Source of the DNA: Streptomyces lienomycini
GTDB lineage: Bacteria; Actinomycetota; Actinomycetes; Streptomycetales; Streptomycetaceae
DNA: 64,000 nucleotides
Reading direction: 5' to 3'
Assembly: GCF_027947595.1 (NCBI RefSeq)
Contig: NZ_CP116257.1
Span: 5,702,001-5,766,000 of the forward strand
Shown here: one piece after another, positions 41,749 to 50,380 of the stretch
How the letters are laid out: each line of letters starts with the position of its first letter
Numbering within the stretch: position 1 is the first letter of the stretch
Program-made: the position numbers and the translations under genes
The notes under the pieces: generated by a model
Told to the model about the DNA's origin: nothing
The model's input: the letters and a program-made list of their open reading frames with translations, nothing else
Database searches by the model: none

Positions 41749-42413
41749 GCCTGACCGTCCTCTTCCTGGGCCGCGGTCCCCGCTTCGGGGAAGGCCCGCT
41801 CGACGAACGACGCGATGTGCGCGTGGAGGGCGCGGGCCGCGCCGTCGGCGTCACCGGCGAGGGCGAGGCGCAGGATCTCCTGGTGCTCGCCCGCCTCCCG
41901 TTCCCAGGAGGGGTCGGCGGCCCAGGCGACCGCGGAGACGAGGGCCGCCTGGTCGCGGACCTCGTCCAGCATCCGGCCGAGCAGCGGGTTGCCGCACGGC
42001 ACGTACAGGGCTCGGTGGAACTCGCGGTTGGCCAGCGACCGTTCGGCGGTGTCCGTGGCCCGGTCGGCCGTGGTGAGCGCGTCGCGGGCGGCGTCCAGGG
42101 ACGCTCCGCGGCGCACGGCGCGCTTGAGGGCCTCGGGCTCCAGGAGGAGCCGCACGTCGTAGACCTCGCGCGCCATGTCCGCGTCCACCATGCGCACCGT
42201 GACGCCCTTGTACTGGCTCATCACGACCAGTCCGGTACCGGCCAGCGTCTTGAGCGCCTCGCGCACCGGTGTCTTGGACACCCCGAACTGTGCGGCGAGG
42301 TCGGTCTCGACCAGAGCCTGGCCGGGCGTCAGCCGGCCGGTGAGGATGCGGCGTTTGATCTCCTCGAGCACGTACTGCGTGCGGGAGGGGATCGGCGTGG
42401 GCACAGAGGTCAT
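41745..42413 (-). CDS. GntR-family regulator, FadR/FCD subgroup
   Basis: The 222-residue protein has an N-terminal winged helix (YVLEEIKRRILTGRLTPGQALVETDLAAQFGVSKTPVREALKTLAGTGLVVM, residues 14-65 in parts) and a C-terminal FCD domain with the metal-ligand aspartate in YDVRLLLEPEALKRA and histidine in EHQEILRLALAGD. It is the first gene of the operon and should repress it, with a sugar acid as inducer. Its own promoter region contains a TCATATATGA palindrome. ATG 42413 is the start. Confidence 0.9.
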   Translation of the reverse strand: MTSVPTPIPSRTQYVLEEIKRRILTGRLTPGQALVETDLAAQFGVSKTPVREALKTLAGTGLVVMSQYKGVTVRMVDADMAREVYDVRLLLEPEALKRAVRRGASLDAARDALTTADRATDTAERSLANREFHRALYVPCGNPLLGRMLDEVRDQAALVSAVAWAADPSWEREAGEHQEILRLALAGDADGAARALHAHIASFVERAFPEAGTAAQEEDGQA

Positions 42414-42482
42414 GCGCGCCTCTCGGAATCTCGCGTCGGATGCGCGGACAGATCTCGGACATCAGATCTCGCGTATCGCGTC

Positions 42483-42492
42483 TCATATATGA
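42483..42492. promoter_or_regulatory. Palindrome in the GntR promoter region
   Basis: TCATATATGA is a perfect 10-base palindrome 70 bases upstream of the GntR start, followed by GTACGGAGTAC. The location and AT-rich centre suit autoregulation by the GntR protein; a -10 element may overlap it. Confidence 0.45.
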
Positions 42493-42593
42493 CGTACGGA
42501 GTACGACGCGTTGAAGGTAAGAGGGGCGCGCGGCCACGTCAATGCTTCTGACAAAGGAAGTTGGGTCGGGTGTCCTCCCGCGTCAGGGCTGCG

Positions 42594-43193
42594 TCAGGCG
42601 GTGCGGGACCAGCCCGGGTCGCGTCCGCTCAGCCCCAGCGCGCGCTCCAGCAGCGGCGCGTCGGCGGGCACGGCGACGACCGGCCCGAACATGCCCTGGC
42701 CCCGGTCGGACTCGTCCGCGGCGGCGGCGAGCAGCCCGTACGCCGCCCGGACCGCGGCCGCGTCGGGGGCGTACTCCTGGCCGGTGGCGCGGGCGAGGTC
42801 CCAGCCGTGGATCACCAGTTCGTCGGCGACGACGGCGCCCGCGACCGCGCCGGGCAGGTCGATGCCGCCGGCCCGGGTCGCGCCGGTCCAGGCGTCGGGC
42901 TCGCGCCACGCCTCGGCGAGTGCGGCGAGCGCGGCGGCGAGTTCCTGGCGCCAGTTCGGCCCGATGTCCGGCATGGACGCCTCGGGGCTGGTGTCGGTGG
43001 TGGGCCCCAGGTCCTTGCGGGCGGCGTCGCGGAAGGCGACGGCGAGGCCGGTGAGGTGGCCGAGCAGGTTGCGCACCGCCAGGTCGGGGCAGGGCGTCGG
43101 GTCCGTGAGCCGGTCCTCGCACACGCCGTCGGCGAGACGGGCCAGGATCCGCGTCTGCGGACCGAGGTCGAGGGTGGTGGTGTCGGCGGTCAT
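42594..43193 (-). CDS. TIGR03086-type metal-binding protein (DinB/maleylpyruvate isomerase N-terminal fold)
   Basis: The 199-residue protein has the mycothiol-dependent maleylpyruvate isomerase-like N-terminal bundle with PCPDLAVRNLLGHLTGLAVAF (first metal His), and VVADELVIHGWDLARATGQ with the other His. Members are small cytoplasmic metal proteins of mostly unknown role, probably mycothiol-linked. ATG 43193 is chosen with GAGGAGCAG upstream. It is divergent from an MFS exporter. Confidence 0.82.
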   Translation of the reverse strand: MTADTTTLDLGPQTRILARLADGVCEDRLTDPTPCPDLAVRNLLGHLTGLAVAFRDAARKDLGPTTDTSPEASMPDIGPNWRQELAAALAALAEAWREPDAWTGATRAGGIDLPGAVAGAVVADELVIHGWDLARATGQEYAPDAAAVRAAYGLLAAAADESDRGQGMFGPVVAVPADAPLLERALGLSGRDPGWSRTA

Positions 43194-43334
43194 GGGCTGC
43201 TCCTCGTGGTGTGCGTGGCCGTCTCTCTCGGTAGGTGGACTCATCGCGCCCGCGAAACTCATCGGCCGCGGCGGCCGGTACCAGGTCATCCGCCCGATGC
43301 CCGCGCCCCGGCCTTAGCCCCACGCTGACCAGGT

Positions 43335-44546
43335 ATGACGAAGGCACACAGGAAGAACCCCGCGGGACCGGAAGCACGCCGGCCCCTCGTCCGCGTCCTG
43401 CGCGACCGCGACGCGGCCCTGTATCTCGCCGGGGTGGTGGTGTCCGGTTTCGGCACCTCGGCGCTGTGGCTGGCCTCCGGGGTGTGGGTGAAGGACCTCA
43501 CCGGCTCGGACGGGCTCGCGGCGCTGTGCGTGCTCGCGATGTGGACGCCGACGCTCGCGGGCCCGCTCCTGGGCACCGTGGCGGACCGCGTCCGCCGCAA
43601 GCCGCTGCTGATCACCGCGAGCCTGCTGATGGCCTGCCTGCTGCTCACGCTCTTCGCCGTCGACTCGCGGGACTCGCTGTGGCTGCTCTTCGCGGTGCTC
43701 TTCGTGTACGGCGCGGCGGGCGTCGTCCACGACGCGGCCGAGTCGGCGCTGGTGGCGGCCGCCGTCGATCCGGACCTGCTCGGCGACTTCAACGGCCTGC
43801 GCACGACGGCCAACGAGGGCATGAAACTCGTGGCGCCGCTGGCCGGTGCGGGCCTGTACGCGGCGTACGGCGGACCGAGCGTGGCGCTGCTGGACGCGGC
43901 GACGTTCGTGCTGGCCACCGGCGTGTACGCCGCCCTGCGGGTGCGTGAGGCACCCCCGCGCCGTCCCATGGCGAACTGGCGGCGGCAGACGGCCGAGGGC
44001 GCCCGGCACCTGTGGGGCCACCCCGGGCTGCGCCCGCTCGTCCTGGCGGGCGGCATCACGATGCTCTGCGCGGGCGTCAACGGCGCCGCGGTCTACGCCG
44101 TCGTCGACGCCCTCGGCCACTCCCCCGCGTACGCCGGCACGCTGTACGCCGTCCAGGGCGCCGGCTCGGTGGCGGTGGGCCTGCTCGCCGGACCGGCCGT
44201 GCGACGCCTGGGCGGACGCCGTTTCGCAGCCACCGGGATCACTCTGCTCGCGGTGGCGGTGGCAGCGCGAGCAGTCCCGTCCGACGCGCTGGCCCTGGCC
44301 TCGAGCGCGGCGATCGGCGCGGGCCTGCCCACGGTGCTGATCGCCGCCCTGACCGCCGTCCAGCACGAGACGCCCGGGCCGATCCTGGGCCGGGTCGCGG
44401 CGACGGCCGACTCCCTGGTCCTCGCCCCGAACGTCCTCGGCCTGGCCGCGGGGGCGGCCCTGGTCGAGACGGTGAGCCCGTGGCTGCTGCTGCCGGCCGT
44501 GGGCGCGGTCCTGCTGGCCACGGCGACGGCGCTGCGGTCGCCGTAG
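43335..44546 (+). CDS. MFS transporter
   Basis: The 403-residue protein has twelve predicted membrane helices, beginning DAALYLAGVVVSGFGTSALWL, with the MFS loop between helices 2 and 3 (GPLLGTVADRVRRKPLLI). It resembles the MFS_3 group of putative drug or metabolite exporters. ATG 43335 starts after an AGGT-like weak site. It is monocistronic and divergent from the TIGR03086 protein; the substrate is not readable. Confidence 0.87.
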   Translation: MTKAHRKNPAGPEARRPLVRVLRDRDAALYLAGVVVSGFGTSALWLASGVWVKDLTGSDGLAALCVLAMWTPTLAGPLLGTVADRVRRKPLLITASLLMACLLLTLFAVDSRDSLWLLFAVLFVYGAAGVVHDAAESALVAAAVDPDLLGDFNGLRTTANEGMKLVAPLAGAGLYAAYGGPSVALLDAATFVLATGVYAALRVREAPPRRPMANWRRQTAEGARHLWGHPGLRPLVLAGGITMLCAGVNGAAVYAVVDALGHSPAYAGTLYAVQGAGSVAVGLLAGPAVRRLGGRRFAATGITLLAVAVAARAVPSDALALASSAAIGAGLPTVLIAALTAVQHETPGPILGRVAATADSLVLAPNVLGLAAGAALVETVSPWLLLPAVGAVLLATATALRSP

Positions 44547-44733
44547 TACGTTGTGCCCCTCGCGCGCCGCTCATCCCGTCACGGAGCCGGATCACACGGT
44601 GAATGCGTCCCCTCGCGGATGCGCTCGAGGTCGCCGGTGGGACCATCCCCGCTCCAAGGGAGGTAAGGACCCCGCCCAGTGCTGCTCCCTGCCTATGGCA
44701 GTCGCCCGCCCCGCGGCCACCACCCGACCGGCC
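44547..44733. other. Convergent intergenic region
   Basis: The 187 bases between the MFS gene and a convergent gene hold no convincing gene. A small hairpin CTGCC/GGCAG with a 3-base loop (44689-44701) and a wider AGGGAG/CTCCCT pair (from about 44658 to 44690) may serve as terminators. Confidence 0.4.
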
Positions 44734-45903
44734 TCACCTCACCCCCAGCCCCGCCCGCACCCCCTCCAGGTCCCGGTCCGACGCCAGCCCCGCGTGATAC
44801 AGCCGCAGTTCCGTGGCCCCCAGCTCCCGCGCACGAGCGGCGTCCGCGGCGAGGGTGCCGGGACTGCCGCCCATGCCGGAGACCACCGTGAGGTTGGCGG
44901 CGAGGACGGCCCCGTCACCGGCCTGCTCGGCGAAGGGGGTCAACAGGGCCGGGCCGCCCGTGCAGGGGACGACCACGCCGTCCGCGACGGAGAGGATGTG
45001 CGCGGGGTCGACGCCGGCGTTGGCGCCGCAGTGGTGGGAGACCGGGTCGGCGTGCAGGAGGACCTGGAAGCCGTCGGGTGCGGCGGCGCGGACCGCCGCG
45101 ACCGCGGCCTCCTGAAGGGTGCGGGCCCGGTCGTCGCGCCACGCGCGCGTGGCGTTCGCCGTCGCCGCTCCGAGGAGCTTCTCGACGCCCGTCCAGCCCC
45201 CGTCCGAGGGCGCCGCGCCCCGCCACACCGGATCGAGGGCGGTGCGTACGGCGGTGGCGAGTCCGTCGGGGTCGAGGCCCCGACCGGCGTACCCGGCGCG
45301 GCAGTCGGGGCAGAAGCACAGCGACATCAGGTACTGCCCGGCGTCCCCGAGCCCCACCCCGCCGGTCTTGTCGTGGGCGTGCAGGTGGGCGAGGCCGTAC
45401 CAGCCGAGGGACTCCAGCTCCGTGCCGCGCGCTCCGGGCCGTACCGCCGCCTCGGCGGCCAGGTCGGTGAGGTACGCGCGGGTGGCGGGCTGCGCGATGC
45501 AGGGCGCCCAGGGGTAGCGGTCGCCGTAGGCGTTGACGACGGAGGTGCTCGGGTGCTCCGCGCCGAGGCGGGAGTTGTGGGCGAGGACGACCCAGGTGTG
45601 CACGTGAAGGCCCGCGTCCGCGAGGGCGGCGGCGGCCTCGCCGTACGCGTCGCCGGGTGCCCAGTCGCCGGACTCGTACGGGCGGAGGGGGCGGCCCTGC
45701 CAGCGGGCGGCGTCCGGCGGGTAGAGGACCGCCGCGTGCTCGGCGGTGACGACGCGGTGGCGCGGGTGGCGCGGGGTGAGGGCGCGGGTGGAGTGGTAGG
45801 CGGCGGCCAGGGTCACCTGTGCCACGCCGAGGTCCGCGACGCGCGCGGGGGCCTCCGGGTCGCCGTTGACGTCCCAGGGGTAGACGAACGCCGACGCCTT
45901 CAC
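44734..45903 (-). CDS. Uncharacterised protein, probable TIM-barrel, co-encoded with the keto-deoxyglucarate dehydratase
   Basis: The 389-residue cytoplasmic protein starts VKASAFVYPWDVNGDPEAPARVADLG. It has HTWVVLAHNSRLGAEHP, a central LESLGWYGLAHLH region, then MSLCFCPDCRAGYAGRGLD with a CxCxxC cysteine set, and a C-terminal VVSGMGGSPGTLAADAARARELG. This looks like an uncharacterised glycosidase-like barrel; I do not recognise a named family. GTG 45903 overlaps the stop of the dehydratase gene (GTGA), so the two are made together. The oxidative galacturonate route lacks a lactone-opening or galactarate-dehydrating enzyme in this window, and this protein is a possible candidate. Confidence 0.65.
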   Translation of the reverse strand: MKASAFVYPWDVNGDPEAPARVADLGVAQVTLAAAYHSTRALTPRHPRHRVVTAEHAAVLYPPDAARWQGRPLRPYESGDWAPGDAYGEAAAALADAGLHVHTWVVLAHNSRLGAEHPSTSVVNAYGDRYPWAPCIAQPATRAYLTDLAAEAAVRPGARGTELESLGWYGLAHLHAHDKTGGVGLGDAGQYLMSLCFCPDCRAGYAGRGLDPDGLATAVRTALDPVWRGAAPSDGGWTGVEKLLGAATANATRAWRDDRARTLQEAAVAAVRAAAPDGFQVLLHADPVSHHCGANAGVDPAHILSVADGVVVPCTGGPALLTPFAEQAGDGAVLAANLTVVSGMGGSPGTLAADAARARELGATELRLYHAGLASDRDLEGVRAGLGVR

Positions 45904-46850
45904 CGGCCGGCCCCTTCCCCAAGCAGCTCCTGACCCCGCTCGATGATCCGGGCGAGCTGCTTCACATGCTCCTCGGGCGGCTCCCGCAGCGGCGTCCGCA
46001 CCTCCCCCACGTCCAGGCCGCGCAGCCGTACGCCCGCCTTGACCAGGGCGACGGCGTACCCCCGGCCCTGGTCGCGCAGGTCGACGAACGGCCGGTAGAA
46101 ACCGTCCAGCAGGCGGTGGACGGTGGTGTCGTCGCCCTCGCGCAGCGCCCGGTGGAAGGCGACGGCGATCTCGGGGGCGAAGCAGAACACGGCGGAGGAG
46201 TACAGGGGGACGCCCAGCGCGCGGTAGGCGAGCTGGGTCTGTTCGGCGGTCGGCAGTCCGTTGAAGTACAGGAACTCCTCGCCGGGCAGCTCCGTGCGCA
46301 CCGCGCTGACGATCCGCTGCATCAGGTCGAGGTCGCCGAGCCCGTCCTTGAGGCCGACGACGCCGTCCGTGCGGGCGAGTTCCACGACGCTCGACGGGGT
46401 GAACACGGCGTTGTCGCGCTGGTAGACGATGACGGGCAGCGGCGTCGCGGCGGCCACCTCCCGGTAGTGCCGCACCAGTCCCTCCTGCCCGGCGTGCACC
46501 AGGTAGGGCGGCATGGCGAGCAGCCCGTCGGCGCCGGCGTCCTCGGCGAGGCGGGCGTAGCGCACCGCGAGGGCGGTGCCGTAGCCCGCGCCCGCGAGGA
46601 CGGGCACCCGGCCCGCGGTCTCCTCCACGGCCGCGCGGACACAGGCCGCGAACTCCTCTGGCGTCAGGGCGTGGAACTCGCCGGTGCCGCAGCAGGCGAA
46701 CACGGCGGCGGCACCCGCCTCGACCCCGCGACGCACATGGGTGCGGTAGACGTCGAGGTCGAGTCCGCCGTCGGGTCCGTACGCCGTGACGGGGAAGAAC
46801 AGCGGCCCGCTGGGCGCGGTGAGCCGGGCGGCGAGAGGGGCTGAGGTCAC
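45900..46850 (-). CDS. kdgD: 5-dehydro-4-deoxyglucarate dehydratase (DHDPS family)
   Basis: The 316-residue protein matches KdgD: LFFPVTAYGPDGGLDLD at the start, ACCGTGEFHAL, the supporting tyrosine in VYQRDNAVF (Tyr143) and the Schiff-base lysine in VVGLKDGLGD (Lys168), then YFNGLPTAEQTQLAY. It dehydrates and decarboxylates 5-keto-4-deoxyglucarate to alpha-ketoglutarate semialdehyde. I chose GTG 46850, which has GGGGAG seven bases upstream; ATG 46868 is possible. It is divergent from the uronate dehydrogenase gene, which supplies the upstream step. Confidence 0.9.
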   Translation of the reverse strand: MTSAPLAARLTAPSGPLFFPVTAYGPDGGLDLDVYRTHVRRGVEAGAAAVFACCGTGEFHALTPEEFAACVRAAVEETAGRVPVLAGAGYGTALAVRYARLAEDAGADGLLAMPPYLVHAGQEGLVRHYREVAAATPLPVIVYQRDNAVFTPSSVVELARTDGVVGLKDGLGDLDLMQRIVSAVRTELPGEEFLYFNGLPTAEQTQLAYRALGVPLYSSAVFCFAPEIAVAFHRALREGDDTTVHRLLDGFYRPFVDLRDQGRGYAVALVKAGVRLRGLDVGEVRTPLREPPEEHVKQLARIIERGQELLGEGAGR

Positions 46851-47045
46851 GGGCGCTCCCCATTCCATATCTATGACCTACGTCTATATTTCTGAACGCG
46901 ACCACGCTAAGCCGCCCCGCGAACACCGTCAAGCAGGTCCCCTCTTGACGCGCACCTCTCCGCTCCTTAGCGTGTCCACGCATATGAACACGAGGCACGC
47001 ATTCGTACGACTGCCGCCGTTTCAGCAGACCTAGGAGTCCCGAGG
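46851..47045. promoter_or_regulatory. Divergent control region of the kdgD and udh genes
   Basis: The gap is AT-rich near the kdgD side (CATATCTATGACC and GTCTATATTTC, 46864-46892) and contains a clear promoter for udh: TTGACG at 46945-46950, a 17-base spacer, and TAGCGT at 46968-46973. Transcription of udh should start near 46980. TCTATGACCTACG is a candidate operator. Confidence 0.65.
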
Positions 47046-47855
47046 ATGCCCGCTCCCCGCACCGTCCTGCTCACCGGCGCCGCCGGCGGCCTCGGCACCC
47101 TGATGCGGGAACTGCTCCCCGAACACGGCTACCGGCTGCGCCTGCTCGACCTGCGTCCGGTCGAGGGCGAGCCTGAGGCGGTCGTCGCCGACCTCGCCGA
47201 CCGGGACGCCCTGCGCGAGGCGGTCCGGGGCGTCGACGCGATCATCCACCTCGCGGGCATCTCCCTGGAAGCCCCCTTCGAGAAGATCCTCGCGGCCAAC
47301 ATCGAGGGCACGTACAACCTGTACGAGGCCGCCCGCGAGGAGGGCGTGCGCCGCATCGTCTTCGCCTCCTCCAACCACGCCGTCGGCTACACCCCGCGCC
47401 CGCGCGGCGACGACCCCCTCATCCCGATCGACACGCCCCGCCGCCCGGACACCTTCTACGGCCTGTCCAAGTGCTTCGGCGAGGACCTGGCCCAGCTCTA
47501 CTGGGACAAGCACGGCATCGAGACCGTCTCCGTCCGCATCGGCTCCTGCTTCCCCGAGCCGACCAGCGTGCGCATGCTGTCGGTGTGGATGAGCCCCGCC
47601 GACGGCGCCCGCCTCTTCCACGCGGCCCTGACCGCCGAGAACGTCGGGCACACCGTCGTCCACGGCTCCTCCGCCAACACCCGCCTGTGGTGGGACCTCA
47701 CCTCCGCGCGGGCGCTCGGTTACGAGCCGCGGGACGACTCCGAGCCGTACGCCGACAAGCTCCTCGCCGAGCAGGGCGACCTCGACCCGGACGACCCCGC
47801 GCACGCCCGCCTGGGCGGCCACTTCGTGACCGACCCCCCGATCTGGCCGTACTGA
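47046..47855 (+). CDS. udh: Uronate dehydrogenase
   Basis: The 269-residue SDR-type enzyme oxidises galacturonate or glucuronate to the aldarolactone with NAD. It has TGAAGGLGTLM at the N terminus, the catalytic Tyr138-xxx-Lys142 in FYGLSKCFGED, a FASSNHAVGY strand, and the Udh-typical LSVWMSPADGARLFHAAL and GSSANTRLWWD segments. ATG 47046 follows AGGAG. With kdgD and the alpha-ketoglutarate semialdehyde dehydrogenase it defines an isomerase-independent galacturonate pathway. Confidence 0.9.
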   Translation: MPAPRTVLLTGAAGGLGTLMRELLPEHGYRLRLLDLRPVEGEPEAVVADLADRDALREAVRGVDAIIHLAGISLEAPFEKILAANIEGTYNLYEAAREEGVRRIVFASSNHAVGYTPRPRGDDPLIPIDTPRRPDTFYGLSKCFGEDLAQLYWDKHGIETVSVRIGSCFPEPTSVRMLSVWMSPADGARLFHAALTAENVGHTVVHGSSANTRLWWDLTSARALGYEPRDDSEPYADKLLAEQGDLDPDDPAHARLGGHFVTDPPIWPY

Positions 47856-47891
47856 CCAGAAGACGCCCGCGCGAGGCCGTCGAAGAGGCGG

Positions 47892-48099
47892 ACGGGCACC
47901 GAACGGGCCCGTCCGCTTCCGTATACGGGCATCCGCACTGCCCGTTCCCACCCAGCCCCGCACTGCATCCCAGGTCCGAGACGGGCACCCGGCCCCGCAA
48001 ACGGGCCCACCCGGGCAGTATCGGGTCCGCAACAGGCCTGGTCAGTGCCGCACGGCCGCTGTAGAACTTCCCCCAAGGGCCACACGGGCCCGAACGGGC
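47892..48099. repeat. Cluster of eight ACGGGC words upstream of the DeoR gene
   Basis: ACGGGC occurs at 47892, 47903, 47925, 47981, 48001, 48084 and 48094, and its complement GCCCGT at 47940, in a gap of about 280 bases between udh and the DeoR gene. Four of them are preceded by AA or GA (GAACGGGC, AAACGGGC). Eight occurrences in about 200 bases are far more than I would expect by chance even at this GC content. I infer a multi-site operator. Confidence 0.6.
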
Positions 48100-48137
48100 A
48101 ACCACACGGCGACGAGGCGGTGAGGCAGGTGTTCGGC

Positions 48138-48908
48138 ATGGGCATGCGGACGGCGGAGGAACGCCAGCGCGAGATCGTGCGGGTCGCCCGCGCCAGCGGC
48201 TCGGTCGACGTCACCGCGCTCGCCGCCGAACTGGGCGTCGCCAAGGAGACCGTACGACGGGACCTGCGCGCCCTGGAGGACCACGGTCTGGTCCGCCGCA
48301 CCCACGGCGGCGCCTACCCGGTGGAGAGCGCCGGGTTCGAGACCACGCTCGCCTTCCGCGCCACCAGCCACGTCCCCGAGAAGCGAAGGATCGCCTCCGC
48401 CGCGGTCGAGTTGCTCGGCGACGCGGAGACGGTCTTCGTCGACGAGGGCTTCACCCCCCAGCTCATCGCCGAGGCGCTGCCCCGGGACCGTCCGCTGACC
48501 GTCGTCACCGCGTCCCTGCCCGTCGCCGGCGCCCTGGCCGAGGCCGGCGACACCTCCGTCCTGCTGCTCGGCGGCCGGGTCCGCTCGGGCACCCTGGCCA
48601 CCGTCGACCACTGGACGACGAAGATGCTGGCCGGCTTCGTCGTCGACCTGGCCTACATCGGCGCCAACGGCATCTCCCGCGAGCACGGCCTCACCACGCC
48701 CGACCCCGCGGTCAGCGAGGTCAAGGCGCAGGCGATACGGGCCGCCCGCCGCACGGTGTTCGCCGGCGCGCACACCAAGTTCGGGGCGGTGAGCTTCTGC
48801 CGGTTCGCGGAGGTCGGCGCCCTGGAGGCCATCGTCACCAGCACCCTGCTGCCCACGGCGGAGGCCCACCGCTACTCGCTGCTCGGGCCGCAGGTCATCC
48901 GCGTCTGA
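48138..48908 (+). CDS. DeoR-family transcriptional regulator
   Basis: The 256-residue protein has the DeoR winged helix (ERQREIVRVARASGSVDVTALAAELGVAKETVRRDLRALEDHGLVRRTHGGA, residues 8-60 in parts) and the sugar-phosphate sensor domain (VFVDEGFTPQLIAEAL, AYIGANGIS, TKFGAVSFCRFAEVG). It should repress the polyol operon that follows. I chose ATG 48138 because the HTH is complete from there; ATG 48144 is equally possible. The frame is open to 48045 through the operator-like cluster. Confidence 0.9.
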   Translation: MGMRTAEERQREIVRVARASGSVDVTALAAELGVAKETVRRDLRALEDHGLVRRTHGGAYPVESAGFETTLAFRATSHVPEKRRIASAAVELLGDAETVFVDEGFTPQLIAEALPRDRPLTVVTASLPVAGALAEAGDTSVLLLGGRVRSGTLATVDHWTTKMLAGFVVDLAYIGANGISREHGLTTPDPAVSEVKAQAIRAARRTVFAGAHTKFGAVSFCRFAEVGALEAIVTSTLLPTAEAHRYSLLGPQVIRV

Positions 48909-49009
48909 GCCCCCGTCATTCCCGGTCCCCGCACGGCACACCCACACCTTCCACCACCCTTTACCTCCCGATGTTTCCCCATACCTCCCCATACGTTCAG
49001 GAGCGATCC

Positions 49010-50380
49010 ATGCGAACCCAGAGCCGACGGAGGCCGCGAGCCACGCTCGCCATGGCCGCCGCAGGGACGCTGCTCGCCCCGCTGCTCACCGGCTGCTGGG
49101 TCGGGGCGGGCGGCGCCGGATCCGGCGGCAACGCCATCAACGTCCTCATGGTCAACAACCCGCAGATGGTCGAGTTGCAGAAGCTCACCGCCGACCACTT
49201 CACCGAAGAGACCGGCATCAAGGTGAACTTCACCGTCCTGCCGGAGAACGACGTCCGCGACAAGATCAGCCAGGACTTCGCCAACCAGGCCGGCCAGTAC
49301 GACGTGGCGACCCTCTCCAACTACGAGATACCGATCTACGCCCGCAACGACTGGCTGCACGCGATGGACTCCTACGTCGCCGAGGACCCGGGCTACGACG
49401 AGCAGGACATCCTGGGCCCGATGCGCGAGTCGCTCACCGGCGACGACGGCAAGCTCTACGGCCAGCCCTTCTACGGCGAGTCGTCCTTCCTCATGTACCG
49501 CAAGGACCTGTTCGCCAAGGCGGGCATCACCATGCCCGAGCATCCCACCTGGACCCAGGTGGCCTCCTTCGCCGAGAAGCTCGACGGGTCCCAGCCCGGC
49601 ATGAAGGGCATCTGCCTGCGCGGACTGCCCGGCTGGGGCGAGATCATGGCGCCCCTGACGACGGTCGTGAACACCTTCGGCGGCACCTGGTTCGACCAGG
49701 ACTGGCAGGCCCGGCTCGACTCCCCCGAGTGGGAGAAGGCGACGAAGTTCTATGTCGACCTCGTCCGCGAGCACGGCGAGTCCGGCGCCGCCCAGTCCGG
49801 CTTCGCCGAGTGCCTGAACAACATGACCCAGGGCAAGGTCGCCATGTGGTACGACGCCACCTCCGCGGCCGGCTCCCTGGACGCCGCCGACTCCCCGGTC
49901 AAGGGCACGGTCGGCTACGCGCCCGCCCCCGTGGAGAAGACGGACTCCTCCGGCTGGCTCTACACCTGGGCCTGGGGCATCCAGAAGGCCTCCCGCAACT
50001 CCGACAAGGCGTGGAAGTTCGTCTCCTGGGCGTCCAGCAAGGAGTACGAGCAGCTGGTCGGCGACGAGTTCGGCTGGTCCAACGTCCCGGCCGGCAAGCG
50101 CGCCTCGACGTACGAGAACCCGGACTACGTCAAGGAGGCCGCCGCCTTCCAGGAGATGACCAGGAAGGCCATCGAGGGCGCGAAGCCCAAGGACCCGGGG
50201 GTGCAGCCCCGCCCGGCACCCGGCATCCAGTTCGTCGGCATCCCCGAGTTCACCGACCTCGGCACCAAGGTCTCCCAGGAGATCAGCGCGGCCATCGCCG
50301 GACGCCAGTCCGTCGAGGAGGCCCTGAAGAAGTCCCAGCAGCTCGCCGAGAAGATCTCCGAGGAGTACGAGGGACGATGA
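49010..50380 (+). CDS. Polyol ABC transporter substrate-binding lipoprotein
   Basis: The 456-residue protein has a basic n-region, a hydrophobic stretch and lipobox LLTGC (Cys29), then a family 1 solute-binding domain with FTEETGIKVNFTVLPENDVRDKI and FYGESSFLMYRKDLFAKAGI. The pattern resembles SmoE/MtlE sorbitol and mannitol binding proteins. ATG 49010 follows AGGAGCG. It starts a four-gene operon and is preceded by a doubled CCCCATAC in the leader. Confidence 0.9.
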   Translation: MRTQSRRRPRATLAMAAAGTLLAPLLTGCWVGAGGAGSGGNAINVLMVNNPQMVELQKLTADHFTEETGIKVNFTVLPENDVRDKISQDFANQAGQYDVATLSNYEIPIYARNDWLHAMDSYVAEDPGYDEQDILGPMRESLTGDDGKLYGQPFYGESSFLMYRKDLFAKAGITMPEHPTWTQVASFAEKLDGSQPGMKGICLRGLPGWGEIMAPLTTVVNTFGGTWFDQDWQARLDSPEWEKATKFYVDLVREHGESGAAQSGFAECLNNMTQGKVAMWYDATSAAGSLDAADSPVKGTVGYAPAPVEKTDSSGWLYTWAWGIQKASRNSDKAWKFVSWASSKEYEQLVGDEFGWSNVPAGKRASTYENPDYVKEAAAFQEMTRKAIEGAKPKDPGVQPRPAPGIQFVGIPEFTDLGTKVSQEISAAIAGRQSVEEALKKSQQLAEKISEEYEGR

